From contig NZ_JAOQNG010000009.1 in NCBI RefSeq assembly GCF_025961225.1, positions 62,001 through 126,000 of the forward strand: a stretch of 64,000 nucleotides of DNA, written 5' to 3'. The notes beneath the pieces are model-generated. The model was not told the origin of the DNA, ran no database searches, and worked only from the letters and a program-made list of their open reading frames with translations. Below, piece by piece: positions 36,481-45,324 of the stretch. Position 1 is the stretch's first letter. Each line of letters begins with the position of its first letter. This DNA comes from Azospirillum canadense. Lineage in GTDB: Bacteria > Pseudomonadota > Alphaproteobacteria > Azospirillales > Azospirillaceae. Both the position numbers and the translations under genes were made by a program.

Positions 36481-36999
36481 ATGATCAGACTGAACGAAGC
36501 GGTCATATCCGCCAGCCTGCTTCTGGCTCTTGCTGCGTGCGGCAGCACGGACACCTCGCGCACCGCCACCGGCGCCGGCACCGGTGCCGTGGCCGGAGCC
36601 GTGGTCGGTGGCCCGGTCGGTGCGGTGGTCGGCGGCGTCGGGGGAGCGGCGGCGGGCCACTCCATGGACGAGAGCTTGGGAACCAAGACCGACCGCCTGA
36701 CCGACCAAGCGGCGAATAAGACATCCGAGGCGGTCAACCATACCTCCGACCGCCGGGAGACGGTGGGGCGGACCTCGTCGATGCCTCCCGAGCGGGTTCG
36801 CAACGTCCAGCGGGCGCTGAACGACAACGGCAGTCAGGTCGCCGTGGACGGCCGGTGGGGCCCCGCGACGCGCAAAGCCCTGGAGGACTTCCAGCGCTCT
36901 CATGACCTGAAGCCGACCGGTCGGCTGAACGCCGAAACCCAGGCGGCGCTCAACCTGGATCAACCCCGGGCCGGCACCGGCAACTCCGGCAACCGGTAG
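36481..36999 (+). CDS. glycine-zipper lipoprotein with peptidoglycan-binding domain
   Basis: 172 residues. GGAGG 7 nt before the ATG at 36481 sets the start. The lipoprotein signal is MIRLNEAVISASLLLALAAC (lipobox LAAC). A glycine zipper (GAGTGAVAGAVVGGPVGAVV) that can insert in or lie on the outer membrane follows. A PG_binding_1 domain is at about 100-155 (VRNVQRALNDNGSQVAVDGR, WGPATRKALEDFQRSHDL). It probably ties outer membrane to wall. Its domain is closely similar to the split gene at 16834. Confidence 0.85.
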   Translation: MIRLNEAVISASLLLALAACGSTDTSRTATGAGTGAVAGAVVGGPVGAVVGGVGGAAAGHSMDESLGTKTDRLTDQAANKTSEAVNHTSDRRETVGRTSSMPPERVRNVQRALNDNGSQVAVDGRWGPATRKALEDFQRSHDLKPTGRLNAETQAALNLDQPRAGTGNSGNR

Positions 37000-37017
37000 A
37001 GTGGCCATCGGCCAAGG

Positions 37018-37050
37018 GCGGACCGTGGGCGTGCCCGCGGTCCGCTCTCT
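37018..37050 (+). terminator. terminator after lipoprotein gene
   Basis: A 13-bp stem GCGGACCGTGGGC / GCCCGCGGTCCGC (one G-T pair) followed by TCTCT, 19 nt past the stop. Confidence 0.55.
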
Positions 37051-37118
37051 GGCCGGCTGCGTGCTCCCTGTCGACACGACCGCCGAAGTTCGATGAACGC
37101 TTGGCAGACGTTTGGATA

Positions 37119-38495
37119 TCAGGAATGCGGGGCGATCCGTGCCGACAAACCGCCTGCTGGGCGGAGCGTGATGAGGGCCTGCATGGGAATGGGGGACGTG
37201 ATCCCCAAGCTGACCTCGAAGTGTGGCACCAGCGTCGCCAAGGTGACCACCATCTCGGTCATCGCGAAATGAGCGCCAATGCAGGTGCGTGGCCCGCCGC
37301 CAAACGGGAAGTAGGAATAGGGAAGCCGGACCGGTTGGTCCGGCGCGAAGCGCTCCGGGACAAAGCGCTCAGGCTCTGCCCAGAAGCGCGCATCCCGCTG
37401 AACCACATAGGGGCTGAACAGAACGGTCGAGCCTGCCGGCACTTCATACCCATCGATCATACCGGCGGCCACCGCCCGCCGGCCGAACCACGCGATCGGC
37501 GGATACAGCCGCAGGGTTTCCTGCACCACCATGCGGGTGAAAGCCAAGCGCTCCACATCCTCCCACACGGGCTGATGGCCGGCCAGAACGCTGCGTGCCT
37601 CCTCGCGCACCCGTTCGGCGGCCTCGGGATGACAGGTGAGCAGGTACCAGGCCCAGCTCAAGCCCGCGGCCGACGTCTCATGCCCGGCGAGGAACATCGT
37701 CATGACCTCGTCACGGAGTTGCGTCGGGTCCATGCCGGTGCCCGTCTCCTCATCACAGGCGGCCAACAGCATTGCGAGCAGGTCCTGTTCTTGCCCATTG
37801 GCCTCTGATCGCTCCGCGATGATCGCGGCGACGGCCGCATCTAAGGTGGCGAGCGCGCGGCGGAAGCGGCGGTTGGCCGGCGTGGGCAAGCCATGGAAAA
37901 GGCCGGTCAAGGACCAGAACCGGGACGCCAACTGTTCTTGAACCATTTGGACGGCGTTGCCGATTCCGGCGTGACGGTCGTCCCGGTGGAACATTGCACG
38001 CAGGATGATGGTCAGGGTGAGACATGACATCTCCGCCGCCAGATCGATGCGCATGTCCGCCTGTGCGACTCGCTGCCAACGTTCCGCCGTCTCGGCCGCG
38101 GCAGCGGCCATCACCGGCACGAAGCTGCGGATGCGTTTGGACTGGAACGCCGGCTGCACGAGGCGGCGTTGCCGGCGCCACAGTTCGCCCTCGCTGGTCA
38201 CCAGTCCGTTGCCGAGGACGGGTTTGAGCATGTCATGGAAGGGCGTGCGCCCATAGTTGGCGTGGTGGTCCTGGAGGACACGCCGGACGTAATCGGGATG
38301 TCCAATCAAAATAACGGGCCGACGGCCGGGCACCTGAAGGCGCACAAAATCTCCGTGCTCACGCTGCGCTGTCTGGAAAACGGCCAGTGCGTCATGGCGC
38401 AGTTGTGGCAGAAGGCCGACGACGGGCAACCCACGGTGCACCGGCGTGTGTCGTCGGGTGTTTACCGCAGCCCCCTCTTCTGACGGCACGGACAT
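37119..38495 (-). CDS. cytochrome P450
   Basis: A 458-residue soluble P450 monooxygenase. The I-helix oxygen-binding motif is FLAGHETSAAGLSW, the K-helix ExxR is in ETLRLYPP, and the heme-binding loop is FPFGGGPRTCIGAHFA with the Cys ligand. An N-terminal proline-rich start (LPVVGLLPQLRHDALAVF) is typical of fatty-acid/terpenoid P450s of the CYP102/CYP4-like group. There is no fused reductase, and no ferredoxin gene adjoins. I use the ATG at 38495; one at 38513 is also in frame. Substrate unknown. Confidence 0.9.
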   Translation of the reverse strand: MSVPSEEGAAVNTRRHTPVHRGLPVVGLLPQLRHDALAVFQTAQREHGDFVRLQVPGRRPVILIGHPDYVRRVLQDHHANYGRTPFHDMLKPVLGNGLVTSEGELWRRQRRLVQPAFQSKRIRSFVPVMAAAAAETAERWQRVAQADMRIDLAAEMSCLTLTIILRAMFHRDDRHAGIGNAVQMVQEQLASRFWSLTGLFHGLPTPANRRFRRALATLDAAVAAIIAERSEANGQEQDLLAMLLAACDEETGTGMDPTQLRDEVMTMFLAGHETSAAGLSWAWYLLTCHPEAAERVREEARSVLAGHQPVWEDVERLAFTRMVVQETLRLYPPIAWFGRRAVAAGMIDGYEVPAGSTVLFSPYVVQRDARFWAEPERFVPERFAPDQPVRLPYSYFPFGGGPRTCIGAHFAMTEMVVTLATLVPHFEVSLGITSPIPMQALITLRPAGGLSARIAPHS

Positions 38496-38660
38496 CGGTC
38501 TGTGCCCCCGCATCCGATGATCGCTGTGTGAGACACCGCGTCCCGAAGGCCAGTACGGCTCTCAGTCGCAAGGACGAAGGTACAGCATGGAACCCCCCAC
38601 AACCCCTGGGCATATGGAATACAGGCTTCCGATCAAAACCGAACGGGGGCTTAGCAAAAG

Positions 38661-38751
38661 GCGGTTCACGCCATCAACGACGCGGGGTGGATCCGCTTTT
38701 CGCCGAACCGGCTGTTGCTAACCACCCCGCGTCGTTGATGGCGTGAACCGC
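38661..38751. repeat. perfect 30-bp inverted repeat with 31-nt spacer
   Basis: The left arm 38661-38690 (GCGGTTCACGCCATCAACGA, then CGCGGGGTGG) is perfectly complementary to 38722-38751. The spacer has no T-run or gene. It lies between the P450 gene and a TetR fossil. It may be a transposon-end pair (MITE-like), a large operator or a very stable RNA hairpin. Confidence 0.85.
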
Positions 38752-38756
38752 TGTGG

Positions 38757-38951
38757 TCAGGGCGCCCCCTCTTCCAGCCCGCTCTTACGCATTAACGTCC
38801 GCCATGTGAAGAAGCTGAGCATCGGCGTAAGCATCGCCTTCTGCTGGGTGCTCAGCCGCGCGCCGAGTACGTCGCGGTAAGTCCGTATGTAGGGCCCGAT
38901 CCGCAGTTCGCTCATTTCCTTTGTGAAGCTCCGGTTGGCCGGAGCCCCCAC
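38757..38951 (-). pseudogene. C-terminal fossil of a TetR-family regulator
   Basis: The frame ends with YIRTYRDVLGARLSTQQKAM, LTPMLSFFTWRTLMRKSGLE. This looks like the last two helices of a TetR ligand-binding domain (LSFFTWRTLxRxxGL). No helix-turn-helix part exists upstream in any frame. It is a remnant, perhaps of a regulator of the neighbouring P450. Confidence 0.45.
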
Positions 38952-39036
38952 GGCCGGTCATCTCGCCTTTGACCTGCCGCGCCACCATTCTTGAACGGAT
39001 CACTCGAAGCGTGGACCACAGCTGGAGAGACACCCA

Positions 39037-39270
39037 ATGACAGCCCACAAGGTTCCGCTCCCTTTCGAGCGCACCTTCACGAACTTCCTTCCCGCCGGGC
39101 TGGCGCCCTGGCTGTGCCGCCTGCTGCAGGTGAAACAGGGCGTCCATTTTGTCATGGAGCCCGATACCGCGGCCGGCTCGATCCGTCTTCTGGCCTGCAA
39201 CCAGCAGATCATCCTCTGTGCCGTCCGTGCCGTGGAGGATGCCGGCTACATGCAACGGATTGGCGCATGA
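39037..39270 (+). CDS. small hypothetical protein
   Basis: 77 residues with GGAGAG about 8 nt before the ATG. The sequence (PLPFERTFTNFLPAGLAPWL, VKQGVHFVMEPDTAAGSIRL) looks like a compact alpha/beta domain. It has three Cys. No family recognised. It lies next to the TetR fossil and the P450, divergent from both. Confidence 0.5.
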   Translation: MTAHKVPLPFERTFTNFLPAGLAPWLCRLLQVKQGVHFVMEPDTAAGSIRLLACNQQIILCAVRAVEDAGYMQRIGA

Positions 39271-39382
39271 CCCACTAGCCCCGGCTGAAGCGTTCCCCGC
39301 GGCGGCGTAGGCAATCCGTGGGGTTCCGTCATCTGTCGCGCCACGCCCGGAGCTGAAGCGGAGGAGGCGCGGAGGGTGCCCG

Positions 39383-40198
39383 CTATGCAACGGCGAGCAT
39401 GTCATGCAAGGCGGCGACCCTCTGGACATGAATCGCCCATCGGCGTGCGGCGAGGACATGCTGCTTGCGCCAGGCCACCGGCCGCAGGGCGTTGCGCACC
39501 TCGTCGTGAGCCCGGCAGAACCGGGCCGCACTGACCGCGGATTTGAATCCACGCATCGGGCGCGTGCGCCCTTTGACCCCGCGGTGGTCTTGCCCCAAAT
39601 GGTTGTTTTTGTATTTGGATGTTCGCCGCTCGACGTCGGCGCCGAAGACCGCGTCGAGCGCCGGCGGATAGCCGGCGTGCTTGTCGGAGGTGATGGTTTC
39701 CGGAATGATGCCGGTGACCGCCACGGCCGAGCGGAAGAACGCCTCGGCGGCGGCTTGGTCACGCGTCGCGCTAAGGAAGACGTCGACCAGGTTGCCGTTT
39801 GTATCGATTGCTCGATACAGGGACTGCCACTGCCCCGCGACCTTCAGGTAGGTCTCATCGACGTCCCAGCTCCGGCCGATCTGACCCTTCCGGCGTTTGC
39901 GTAGGGCCTCGGTGAGCAACGGCGCCAGCTTGGCTTCTCAATCGCGCCCCGCCTCATGCGAGACGACCAAGCCACGCAGCAGCAGGATTTCCGCGAGGTC
40001 CCGCAGGCTAAGCTTGAGCCGTAGCCGCCACAGCACGCTGAGAAAGGCCACGTCGGTGGGGAGCAGCCGGTTCAGCACCGAGCCGGTGCGTTCGTTGAAC
40101 TGGCGCCCACACCCGCGGCAGCGGAAGCGCCGATACCCGTGTGCCGCCCGGTCCGAACGCTCCGCCGTCGCGGTCGAAGAGCAGTGCGGGCAGCGCAT
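39383..40198 (-). pseudogene. IS6-like transposase with zinc ribbon, interrupted by one stop codon
   Basis: A 271-codon gene. N-terminal zinc ribbon MRCPHCSS...FRCRGCGRQF, a helical region DLAEILLLRGLVVSHEA, then a TGA (39938-39940) where relatives have Trp in RDWEAKL. After it the frame continues unbroken: WDVDETYLKVAG (first Asp), ETITSDKHAGYPPAL (second Asp), NNHLGQDHRGVKGRTRPMRG and the end. The catalytic Glu of IS6 enzymes appears as Asp in the QDHRG motif, as is usual for this subgroup. One G to A change inactivates it. Ends were not identified. Confidence 0.8.
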
Positions 40199-40359
40199 GC
40201 GTAACCTCCAAAAGCGGAGAAAAGCGGAGGTGACCCTCTACGACAGCTCCAGTGCGACGATCAAGCTGACGCGAGCCCTGACGGAACCCGTTTGCGCGCT
40301 GGCCCTCTTTCTTTCGTCCTCCGGCATCCCGCGATCACGGCTTTGCGCGGGCGCTGCCC

Positions 40360-41163
40360 TCAGGCCGGCGCCTTGCCCAGGCCGTAGCGGGGCGCGACGG
40401 TCGCGCTGGACAGGTGGGGCAGCATCGCTTGCCGGGCCGCCTCGTAGGCATCCCACTGGGCGCCGTCCTGGAGGGAGGGAATGGTCGCGAACTCGCCGCG
40501 GTCCAGCCCGACCAGCGCCGCGTCCACCAGGTCGGTCGCGGACATCACCCAGGCTTGCGGCAGGTTGTCGACCGGCAGGCCGGCGGTATTCCAGAAGTCG
40601 GTCGCCGTGGCGCCGGGCAGCACCACCTGGACGCGGACGCCCTGGTCGGACAGCTCCTTGCGCAGCGACTGGCTGAAGGCGAGCACGAAGGCCTTCGTCG
40701 CGCCGTAGACACCGTTCAGGATCTCCGGCCCGATCGCCACGATGGACGCGATGTTGACGATGGTGCCGCCGCCGCGGGCGACGAAGCGCGGGGCCACCGC
40801 GTAGGTCAGCCGCGTCAGGGCGGTGACGTTGATGCCGATCATCTCTTCCATGCGGTCGGCATCGGACTGGAGGAGCGGCCCGGCACCGCCGAAGCCCGCG
40901 TTGTTGACCAGCAGGGTGACGGCCTCGTCCGTGGCCAGGATGCGCTCCACCGACCGGAGCTGCTCCGCGTCGGTCAGGTCGGCGGTGACCGTGCGCACCA
41001 CGACGCCGTGCCGGCGGCGGATGGCGTCGGCCTGCTGCGCAAGGCGGTCGGTGTTGCGCGCCACCAGGATCAGGTCGTGCCCGCGCGCGGCCAGACGGTC
41101 GGCGTAGACGGCGCCGATGCCGGACGAGGCGCCCGTGACGAGCGCGGTTCCCTTGCTGCTCAT
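40360..41163 (-). CDS. SDR-family oxidoreductase
   Basis: A 267-residue classical short-chain dehydrogenase. Nucleotide-binding TGASSGIG at residues 10-17, LVARNTDRL suggests NADP preference, NNAG near 88-91, catalytic Ser in IVNIASIVAIG and YGATKAFVLAF (YxxxK). The C-terminus is of the carbonyl-reductase type. AAGGA precedes the ATG. It is the last gene of the 46.7-40.3 kb defence cluster and could reduce reactive carbonyls formed under oxidant stress. Exact substrate unknown. Confidence 0.88.
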   Translation of the reverse strand: MSSKGTALVTGASSGIGAVYADRLAARGHDLILVARNTDRLAQQADAIRRRHGVVVRTVTADLTDAEQLRSVERILATDEAVTLLVNNAGFGGAGPLLQSDADRMEEMIGINVTALTRLTYAVAPRFVARGGGTIVNIASIVAIGPEILNGVYGATKAFVLAFSQSLRKELSDQGVRVQVVLPGATATDFWNTAGLPVDNLPQAWVMSATDLVDAALVGLDRGEFATIPSLQDGAQWDAYEAARQAMLPHLSSATVAPRYGLGKAPA

Positions 41164-41317
41164 GTTCTCGTTCCTTCTGCTGTCCGCCAGCGATCTTGCG
41201 GCGGCGTTGGTTGAAGCCTATGCGATGAGGTCGGTGACTGGAATGTCATAGAGGCAACGTTTTCGGACATGTTCGGGGGCGTCGGCGACCGGCCGCGGCC
41301 CTGCCGTTCGCGCGTCG

Positions 41318-41773
41318 TCACGTCGGATCGGGCACCGTGAATGTCACCGTCTGCGCGGCGAGGATGCGGTGCTCCGGGTCGGACAGCTCGACCAGCAGCT
41401 TGTGCGGGCCGGGCGGCATGCCGACCACGACGATGGTGTCGGTGTTGCTGAAGTCCCCCCAGTGCCAGGGCAGGTCGTCGACGGTCACATGCAGATGCCC
41501 GACCCGTGGAGAGACGTTGCGGGCGGGCGCCCCGAGCACCGGCACGACGCGGAAGTTCTCCGTCCGGTAGGAGATCAGGACGGCGCCCCGCGCCAGCGGA
41601 CCTGGAAGCGGAGGGTCGACGACCAGCTTGGGCGCGGGCTCGTTCTCCATGGGGATGATCGGCGAATGGCCGGCTCCGTCCTTTGCGCCGTGGGCGAAGG
41701 CGGTGCCCGCGGTCGGCGCGGCAGCCGCCAGGGCGGTGGCCAGGGCGAGGATGGCGATGCGGCGGATGGTCAT
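41318..41773 (-). CDS. DUF6130-family periplasmic protein, copy 1
   Basis: 151 residues. GGAG 6 nt before the ATG at 41773 sets the start. The signal peptide is MTIRRIAILALATALAAAA..AFA. The mature core has ENEPAPKLVVDPPLPGPLAR, ENFRVVPVLGAPARNVSPRV and GHLHVTVDDLPWHWGD, plus LPPGPHKLLVELSDP-like text (PPGPHKLLVELSDPEH). Its His/Trp/Asp-rich loop could bind metal. Function unestablished. It is a paralogue of the gene at 61421. The 28-bp shared element at 41828 lies 55 nt before its start. Confidence 0.8.
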   Translation of the reverse strand: MTIRRIAILALATALAAAAPTAGTAFAHGAKDGAGHSPIIPMENEPAPKLVVDPPLPGPLARGAVLISYRTENFRVVPVLGAPARNVSPRVGHLHVTVDDLPWHWGDFSNTDTIVVVGMPPGPHKLLVELSDPEHRILAAQTVTFTVPDPT

Positions 41774-41827
41774 GGTGCGCTCCGGTGCGTTCATTCCTGC
41801 TGTTGTGACGCACCCATGTCGCCCGAA

Positions 41828-41900
41828 TGTGTCCGATGGAACGGCTTTATGTATCGGACTGTGCAGCGCCTGCGCGTGGACACACGGGTGTACAAAGTCG
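41828..41900. promoter_or_regulatory. shared regulon element upstream of DUF6130 gene
   Basis: TGTGTCCGATGGAACGGCTT...TGTATC (41828-41855), then after a gap the inverted-type partner GGACACACGGGTGTACAAAG (41878-41900). The same pair occurs at 57470-57622 and 60928-61001. Confidence 0.7.
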
Positions 41901-41976
41901 CCTCCGCGGCTTGGGCCGCGGCTGCCTCCTTTCGCCGGAAGGGACCGGCCACCCGAACCGCTGGGCGCGCCCCCGT

Positions 41977-42510
41977 TCACCGCTTCGCGTAGGCCGTGAA
42001 CACATAGTCCTTGGAGGCCACGATCGTGTGGCACGCGTACCCACAACCGGCGTCGGTCCCATCGGGCGTGAAGCTGTCGGACGCGGCGTCGTGGTTGAAC
42101 TGGGCGTATCCCCACCCGCCGCTGTCCGCGAAGCGCCGGCTGTCCCTCACCATGAAATCGACGTTGTCCAGGCCGTCGGGCACCGTCGTCGGCGCGGGCG
42201 CTTCCGCGCTCGTCGTCGGCTTCCAATGGACCTTCGCGATTCTGGAGCCGTCGGGGAACGGCTTGCCGTTGCCGGGAACGCCGGCGCGGTAGGCCTCGAT
42301 CGCCACGGGGTTGGCGAGGATCACGGCGAGTTCCTCGTCGGTCTTGCTGACCGCGACCGTCTGCCAGTCTTCGTAGCCCCGGAATTCGGCGAGGGCGAGC
42401 CCGTTGGGCACCTGCACGGCGTGCTTGTCCTGCGCGGAGATGGCGGCGCCGCCAAGCACGGTGAGCGCGACCGCAATGGTCCCCATCAGCCAGTAGGGCG
42501 TTCTCGTCAT
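41977..42510 (-). CDS. cytochrome P460-family protein
   Basis: 177 residues from the ATG at 42510 (GAGGA 6 nt upstream; an ATG at 42516 is also in frame). N-terminal signal/anchor WLMGTIAVALTVLGGAAISA. The P460 signature region holds the heme attachment site GCGYACHTIV near the C-terminus, followed by KDYVFTAYAKR. Cytochromes P460 carry a Lys-crosslinked c-type heme and oxidise hydroxylamine or detoxify NO; many paralogues have no proven activity. Here the spacing is C-x3-C-H, as in several P460 homologues. It sits between the flavoprotein and DUF6130 genes. Confidence 0.8.
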   Translation of the reverse strand: MTRTPYWLMGTIAVALTVLGGAAISAQDKHAVQVPNGLALAEFRGYEDWQTVAVSKTDEELAVILANPVAIEAYRAGVPGNGKPFPDGSRIAKVHWKPTTSAEAPAPTTVPDGLDNVDFMVRDSRRFADSGGWGYAQFNHDAASDSFTPDGTDAGCGYACHTIVASKDYVFTAYAKR

Positions 42511-42585
42511 GGTCATTCCTCGTGTGGGATGTGAAAATCGACCCGGCCGGGGCCGCGTCCTGGTCCGGCCCCTTAGTCCGGCGGG

Positions 42586-44043
42586 TCAGCCGAACCAGGA
42601 CAGCAGCCGCACCAGCCGCCGGATGCGTTCGCCGAACAGCTTCGGCGTGTAGAAGCTGCCCGCGGCGCGCTTGCTGACCTCGCCCAGCGTCGGGTAGGGC
42701 ACGATCATCCCGGCCAGCGCCTTGACGGTGAGCCCCTGGCCGATCGCCAGCGTCCAGACCTGGATCAGCTCGCCGGCCTCGGCACCCAGGATGGAGGCGC
42801 CGAGGATCTTGCCCGATTTCGTCGTGACCGCCTTCACGAGGCCGGAGGTCTTGCGCTCCGTCTGGGCGCGGTCGTTCTCGACGAACGGCCAGCGCAGGAC
42901 CGTGATGACGTCGCCGTGCGCGGCGCGGGCCTGCTCCTCGGTCAGGCCGACATGGGCGAACTCCGGCTCCGTGTAGGTCACCCAGGGCAATGCCCGGTAG
43001 TCCACCTTGGCGGGCAGGCGGAACTGCGCGTTGCGGATCACGATGCCGGCGTGGTAGCCGGCCACATGGGTGAACTGCGGCCCGCCGGCCACGTCGCCGA
43101 TGGCGAAGACGCGCCGGTTGCTGGTGCGCAGCCGCGCATCGACGGTGATGCCGCGCGGGCCATACGCGATGCCGGCCTTCTCAAGGTCGAGCCCGGCGAC
43201 GTTTGGCCGCCGTCCGGCGGCGACCAGAATATGCGAGCCCGTGATCCGCTCCTCGTCGCCCTCCCCGGTGTCGAGCACCAAGGCGACGCCGTCCCCGTCC
43301 GGCTCGACCCGCAGGATTTTGACCCGCTCGCGGACGGCGATGCCCTCGTTGACGAACTGCTGGCGCAGCAGCGTCGCCAGTTCGGGGTCGTCCTTCGGCA
43401 GGACGCGGGCGGCCTCCAGTACGGTCACCTCGGCGCCGAGGGCGCGATGGGCCTGCGCCATCTCCAGGCCGATCGGCCCGCCGCCGATGACGATGAGGTG
43501 GCGCGGCAGCACGGTGTTGTCGAACACCGTCTCGTTGGTGAAATACGGCACGCCGTCCAGTCCGGGGATCGGCGGCACGGTCGCGCTCGACCCGGTGGCG
43601 ATGACGAAGCGCCGGGCGCGGATCCGCGTGTCCCCGGCCACGACCTCGCGCGGGCCGGCGAAGCGGGCGGTGCCCTGGATGACCCGGACGCCGAGCCCTT
43701 CAAAGCGCTCGATAGAATCGTTCGGCGCGATCGCGGCGATCACCTCGTGGACGTGCCGGTTGACCGCCGCGAAATCGACGCCGGGCGGCGCATACTCGAC
43801 GCCCAGCGCCCGCTCGCCGCGCCAGCGGTGGGCCGCCTTTCCGGCGGCCAGCAGGGCCTTCGACGGCACGCAGCCGGTGTTGAGGCAGTCGCCGCCCATC
43901 CGGTGGCGCTCGATGAGCACGGTGGAGGCGCCGAGCTGGGCCGCGCCGGCGGCCACCGACAACCCGCCGGAGCCGGCGCCGATGACGCAGATGTCGACGT
44001 CGAGGATGCTGTTGCCGATGTTGCTCTTGGTCGTGTTGCTCAT
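42586..44043 (-). CDS. mercuric-reductase-like FAD disulfide oxidoreductase
   Basis: 485 residues, pyridine nucleotide-disulfide oxidoreductase class I. FAD-binding VIGAGSGGLSVAAGAA, redox-active CLNTGCVPSK, NAD(P)-binding VIGGGPIGLEMAQA, second FAD motif FAIGDVAGG and the dimer-interface end (VPYPTLGEVSKRAA). It lacks an N-terminal HMA domain and the C-terminal vicinal Cys pair of true MerA, so Hg(II) reduction is unlikely. RclA-like or quinone/copper-related oxidoreductase activity is a better guess. Its ATG overlaps the stop of the TVP38 gene by 4 nt, implying translational coupling; such TVP38-reductase pairs are recurrent. Confidence 0.9.
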   Translation of the reverse strand: MSNTTKSNIGNSILDVDICVIGAGSGGLSVAAGAAQLGASTVLIERHRMGGDCLNTGCVPSKALLAAGKAAHRWRGERALGVEYAPPGVDFAAVNRHVHEVIAAIAPNDSIERFEGLGVRVIQGTARFAGPREVVAGDTRIRARRFVIATGSSATVPPIPGLDGVPYFTNETVFDNTVLPRHLIVIGGGPIGLEMAQAHRALGAEVTVLEAARVLPKDDPELATLLRQQFVNEGIAVRERVKILRVEPDGDGVALVLDTGEGDEERITGSHILVAAGRRPNVAGLDLEKAGIAYGPRGITVDARLRTSNRRVFAIGDVAGGPQFTHVAGYHAGIVIRNAQFRLPAKVDYRALPWVTYTEPEFAHVGLTEEQARAAHGDVITVLRWPFVENDRAQTERKTSGLVKAVTTKSGKILGASILGAEAGELIQVWTLAIGQGLTVKALAGMIVPYPTLGEVSKRAAGSFYTPKLFGERIRRLVRLLSWFG

Positions 44044-44840
44044 GGCAGTTTCCCCGCGGGCTGCGGCGCGCCGCGCCGGAACCGCTTGTGGATGACCGGA
44101 ACCAGGGCCAGGACGGCGAGGCCGATGACGGGAAGGAGCACGCGCGGCTGGAGAAAGGCGGAGCCGTCCGGCGTGCCGCCGCTGTCCAGGATGGCGCTGA
44201 GGCCGGTGCCGACGCTGGTGTAGACCAGGACCCCCGGGATGATCCCGACGAAGGTGCCGATGACGAAGGTCGCCGTGCGGACCCCCAGGAACGCGGGCGC
44301 CAGGTTGACGAGCCAGAAGGGGAACAGCGGCACCAGCCGGAGCACGAGCATGTAGCTCAGTTCGTCCTCGCGAAAGCCTGCCTCCAGCTTTTGCAGAAAG
44401 GGGCCGGCGCGGGCGCGCAGCAGGTCGCCGAGGACGGTCTTGGCCGCCAGGAAGACGGCCGTGGCGCCCAGTGTCGCCCCAATCAGGGTGCACAGCCCGC
44501 CCCACGCGGTTCCGAACAGGAAGCCGCCCAGCGTCGACAGCAGCAGGCCGGTGGGCAGCGACAGAGCGGTGCAGACGGCGTAGACGAGGACGAACAGCAC
44601 GGGCGCGCCGACGCCCAGGCTGTCCATCCGGCCGACCAGCCAGTCGTGGTTGCGGGCCAGGGCGGCGAAGCTGAGGTAATCGAACGCTCCGGTGATCTTC
44701 AGGACGGCGACGACCGCCGCGACCACCAAACCGACGGCCAGCAGCCGAAGCGTCAAGGACGTTGCCGGCGCTGCGGCGACCGGGCCGCCGTCGCCGTGCG
44801 GTCGATGGGGTGTAACGTTTGGGGGTGTAAAGCTTGTCAT
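44040..44840 (-). CDS. TVP38/TMEM64-family (DedA-like) membrane protein
   Basis: 266 residues with about six membrane segments. The family core is PTGLLLSTLGGFLFGTAWGG, LIGATLGATAVFLAAKTVLG, LRLVPLFPFWLVNLAPAFLG and TFVGIIPGVLVYTSVGTGLS. These proteins are linked to lipid scrambling or proton-coupled transport in the envelope. It overlaps by ATGA both with the gene before it (44837/44840) and the flavoprotein after it (44040/44043), so all three are made together. Confidence 0.88.
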   Translation of the reverse strand: MTSFTPPNVTPHRPHGDGGPVAAAPATSLTLRLLAVGLVVAAVVAVLKITGAFDYLSFAALARNHDWLVGRMDSLGVGAPVLFVLVYAVCTALSLPTGLLLSTLGGFLFGTAWGGLCTLIGATLGATAVFLAAKTVLGDLLRARAGPFLQKLEAGFREDELSYMLVLRLVPLFPFWLVNLAPAFLGVRTATFVIGTFVGIIPGVLVYTSVGTGLSAILDSGGTPDGSAFLQPRVLLPVIGLAVLALVPVIHKRFRRGAPQPAGKLP

Positions 44841-45295
44841 TGCCGGATCTCTCCGTGTGTGCAGCGGCGGGGGAAGCCGAGGAGGACCCGGAAGAAGACC
44901 ACCGTGCCGATGCCGAAAATCGTGTTGAAGGCGATGTCGAACGGCACCGCCGCGGAAGGGAAGCCGCCGCCGACGCCCAGCCCCTTCAGCGGCAGCACGA
45001 CGAACCAGTGCACAAGCAGGGGGAAGATGCCGAAGAGGAGCCCGCCCAGTTCTCGCCCGACGCTGGCGGTCAGCCGCCGCTCGACCAGAGCGTAGGCCAG
45101 TCCCCAGAGCCCGTCCCAGAACGCCGCGTTGAGGCTTGCCGGAACGCCGAGGGGAGGTACGGGCGCCAGGCTCCAGGGCAGGGCGGGGACGAGGTGCGCG
45201 AGGTAGAGGAGAACGCGGAGCCCGTCTTCCAGGAGCAAGTGCGACAGGATTCCAGCGAGGAAGCCGACGCACAGGCGCGTTGATGTGCGAAACAT
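44837..45295 (-). CDS. small polytopic membrane protein, tandem paralogue 2
   Basis: 152 residues with four hydrophobic segments (LCVGFLAGILSHLLLEDGLR, LPWSLAPVPPLGVPASLNAA, HWFVVLPLKGLGVGGGF, FGIGTVVFFRVLLGF). I do not recognise the family. It is clearly a paralogue of the next upstream gene, sharing PVPPLGVP.SLN.AFW and VVLPLKGLGVGGGF. It may partner the TVP38 protein. The stop overlaps the TVP38 start (ATGA). Confidence 0.7.
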   Translation of the reverse strand: MFRTSTRLCVGFLAGILSHLLLEDGLRVLLYLAHLVPALPWSLAPVPPLGVPASLNAAFWDGLWGLAYALVERRLTASVGRELGGLLFGIFPLLVHWFVVLPLKGLGVGGGFPSAAVPFDIAFNTIFGIGTVVFFRVLLGFPRRCTHGEIRQ

Positions 45296-45324
45296 GGGAA
45301 AAAACCTGTCGACGATCCGGGCGG

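Noticed and set aside
42586..44043. Calling the flavoprotein a true mercuric reductase
   Set aside because: No HMA domain, no C-terminal Cys pair and no mer genes, although the CLNTGCVPSK motif is shared.
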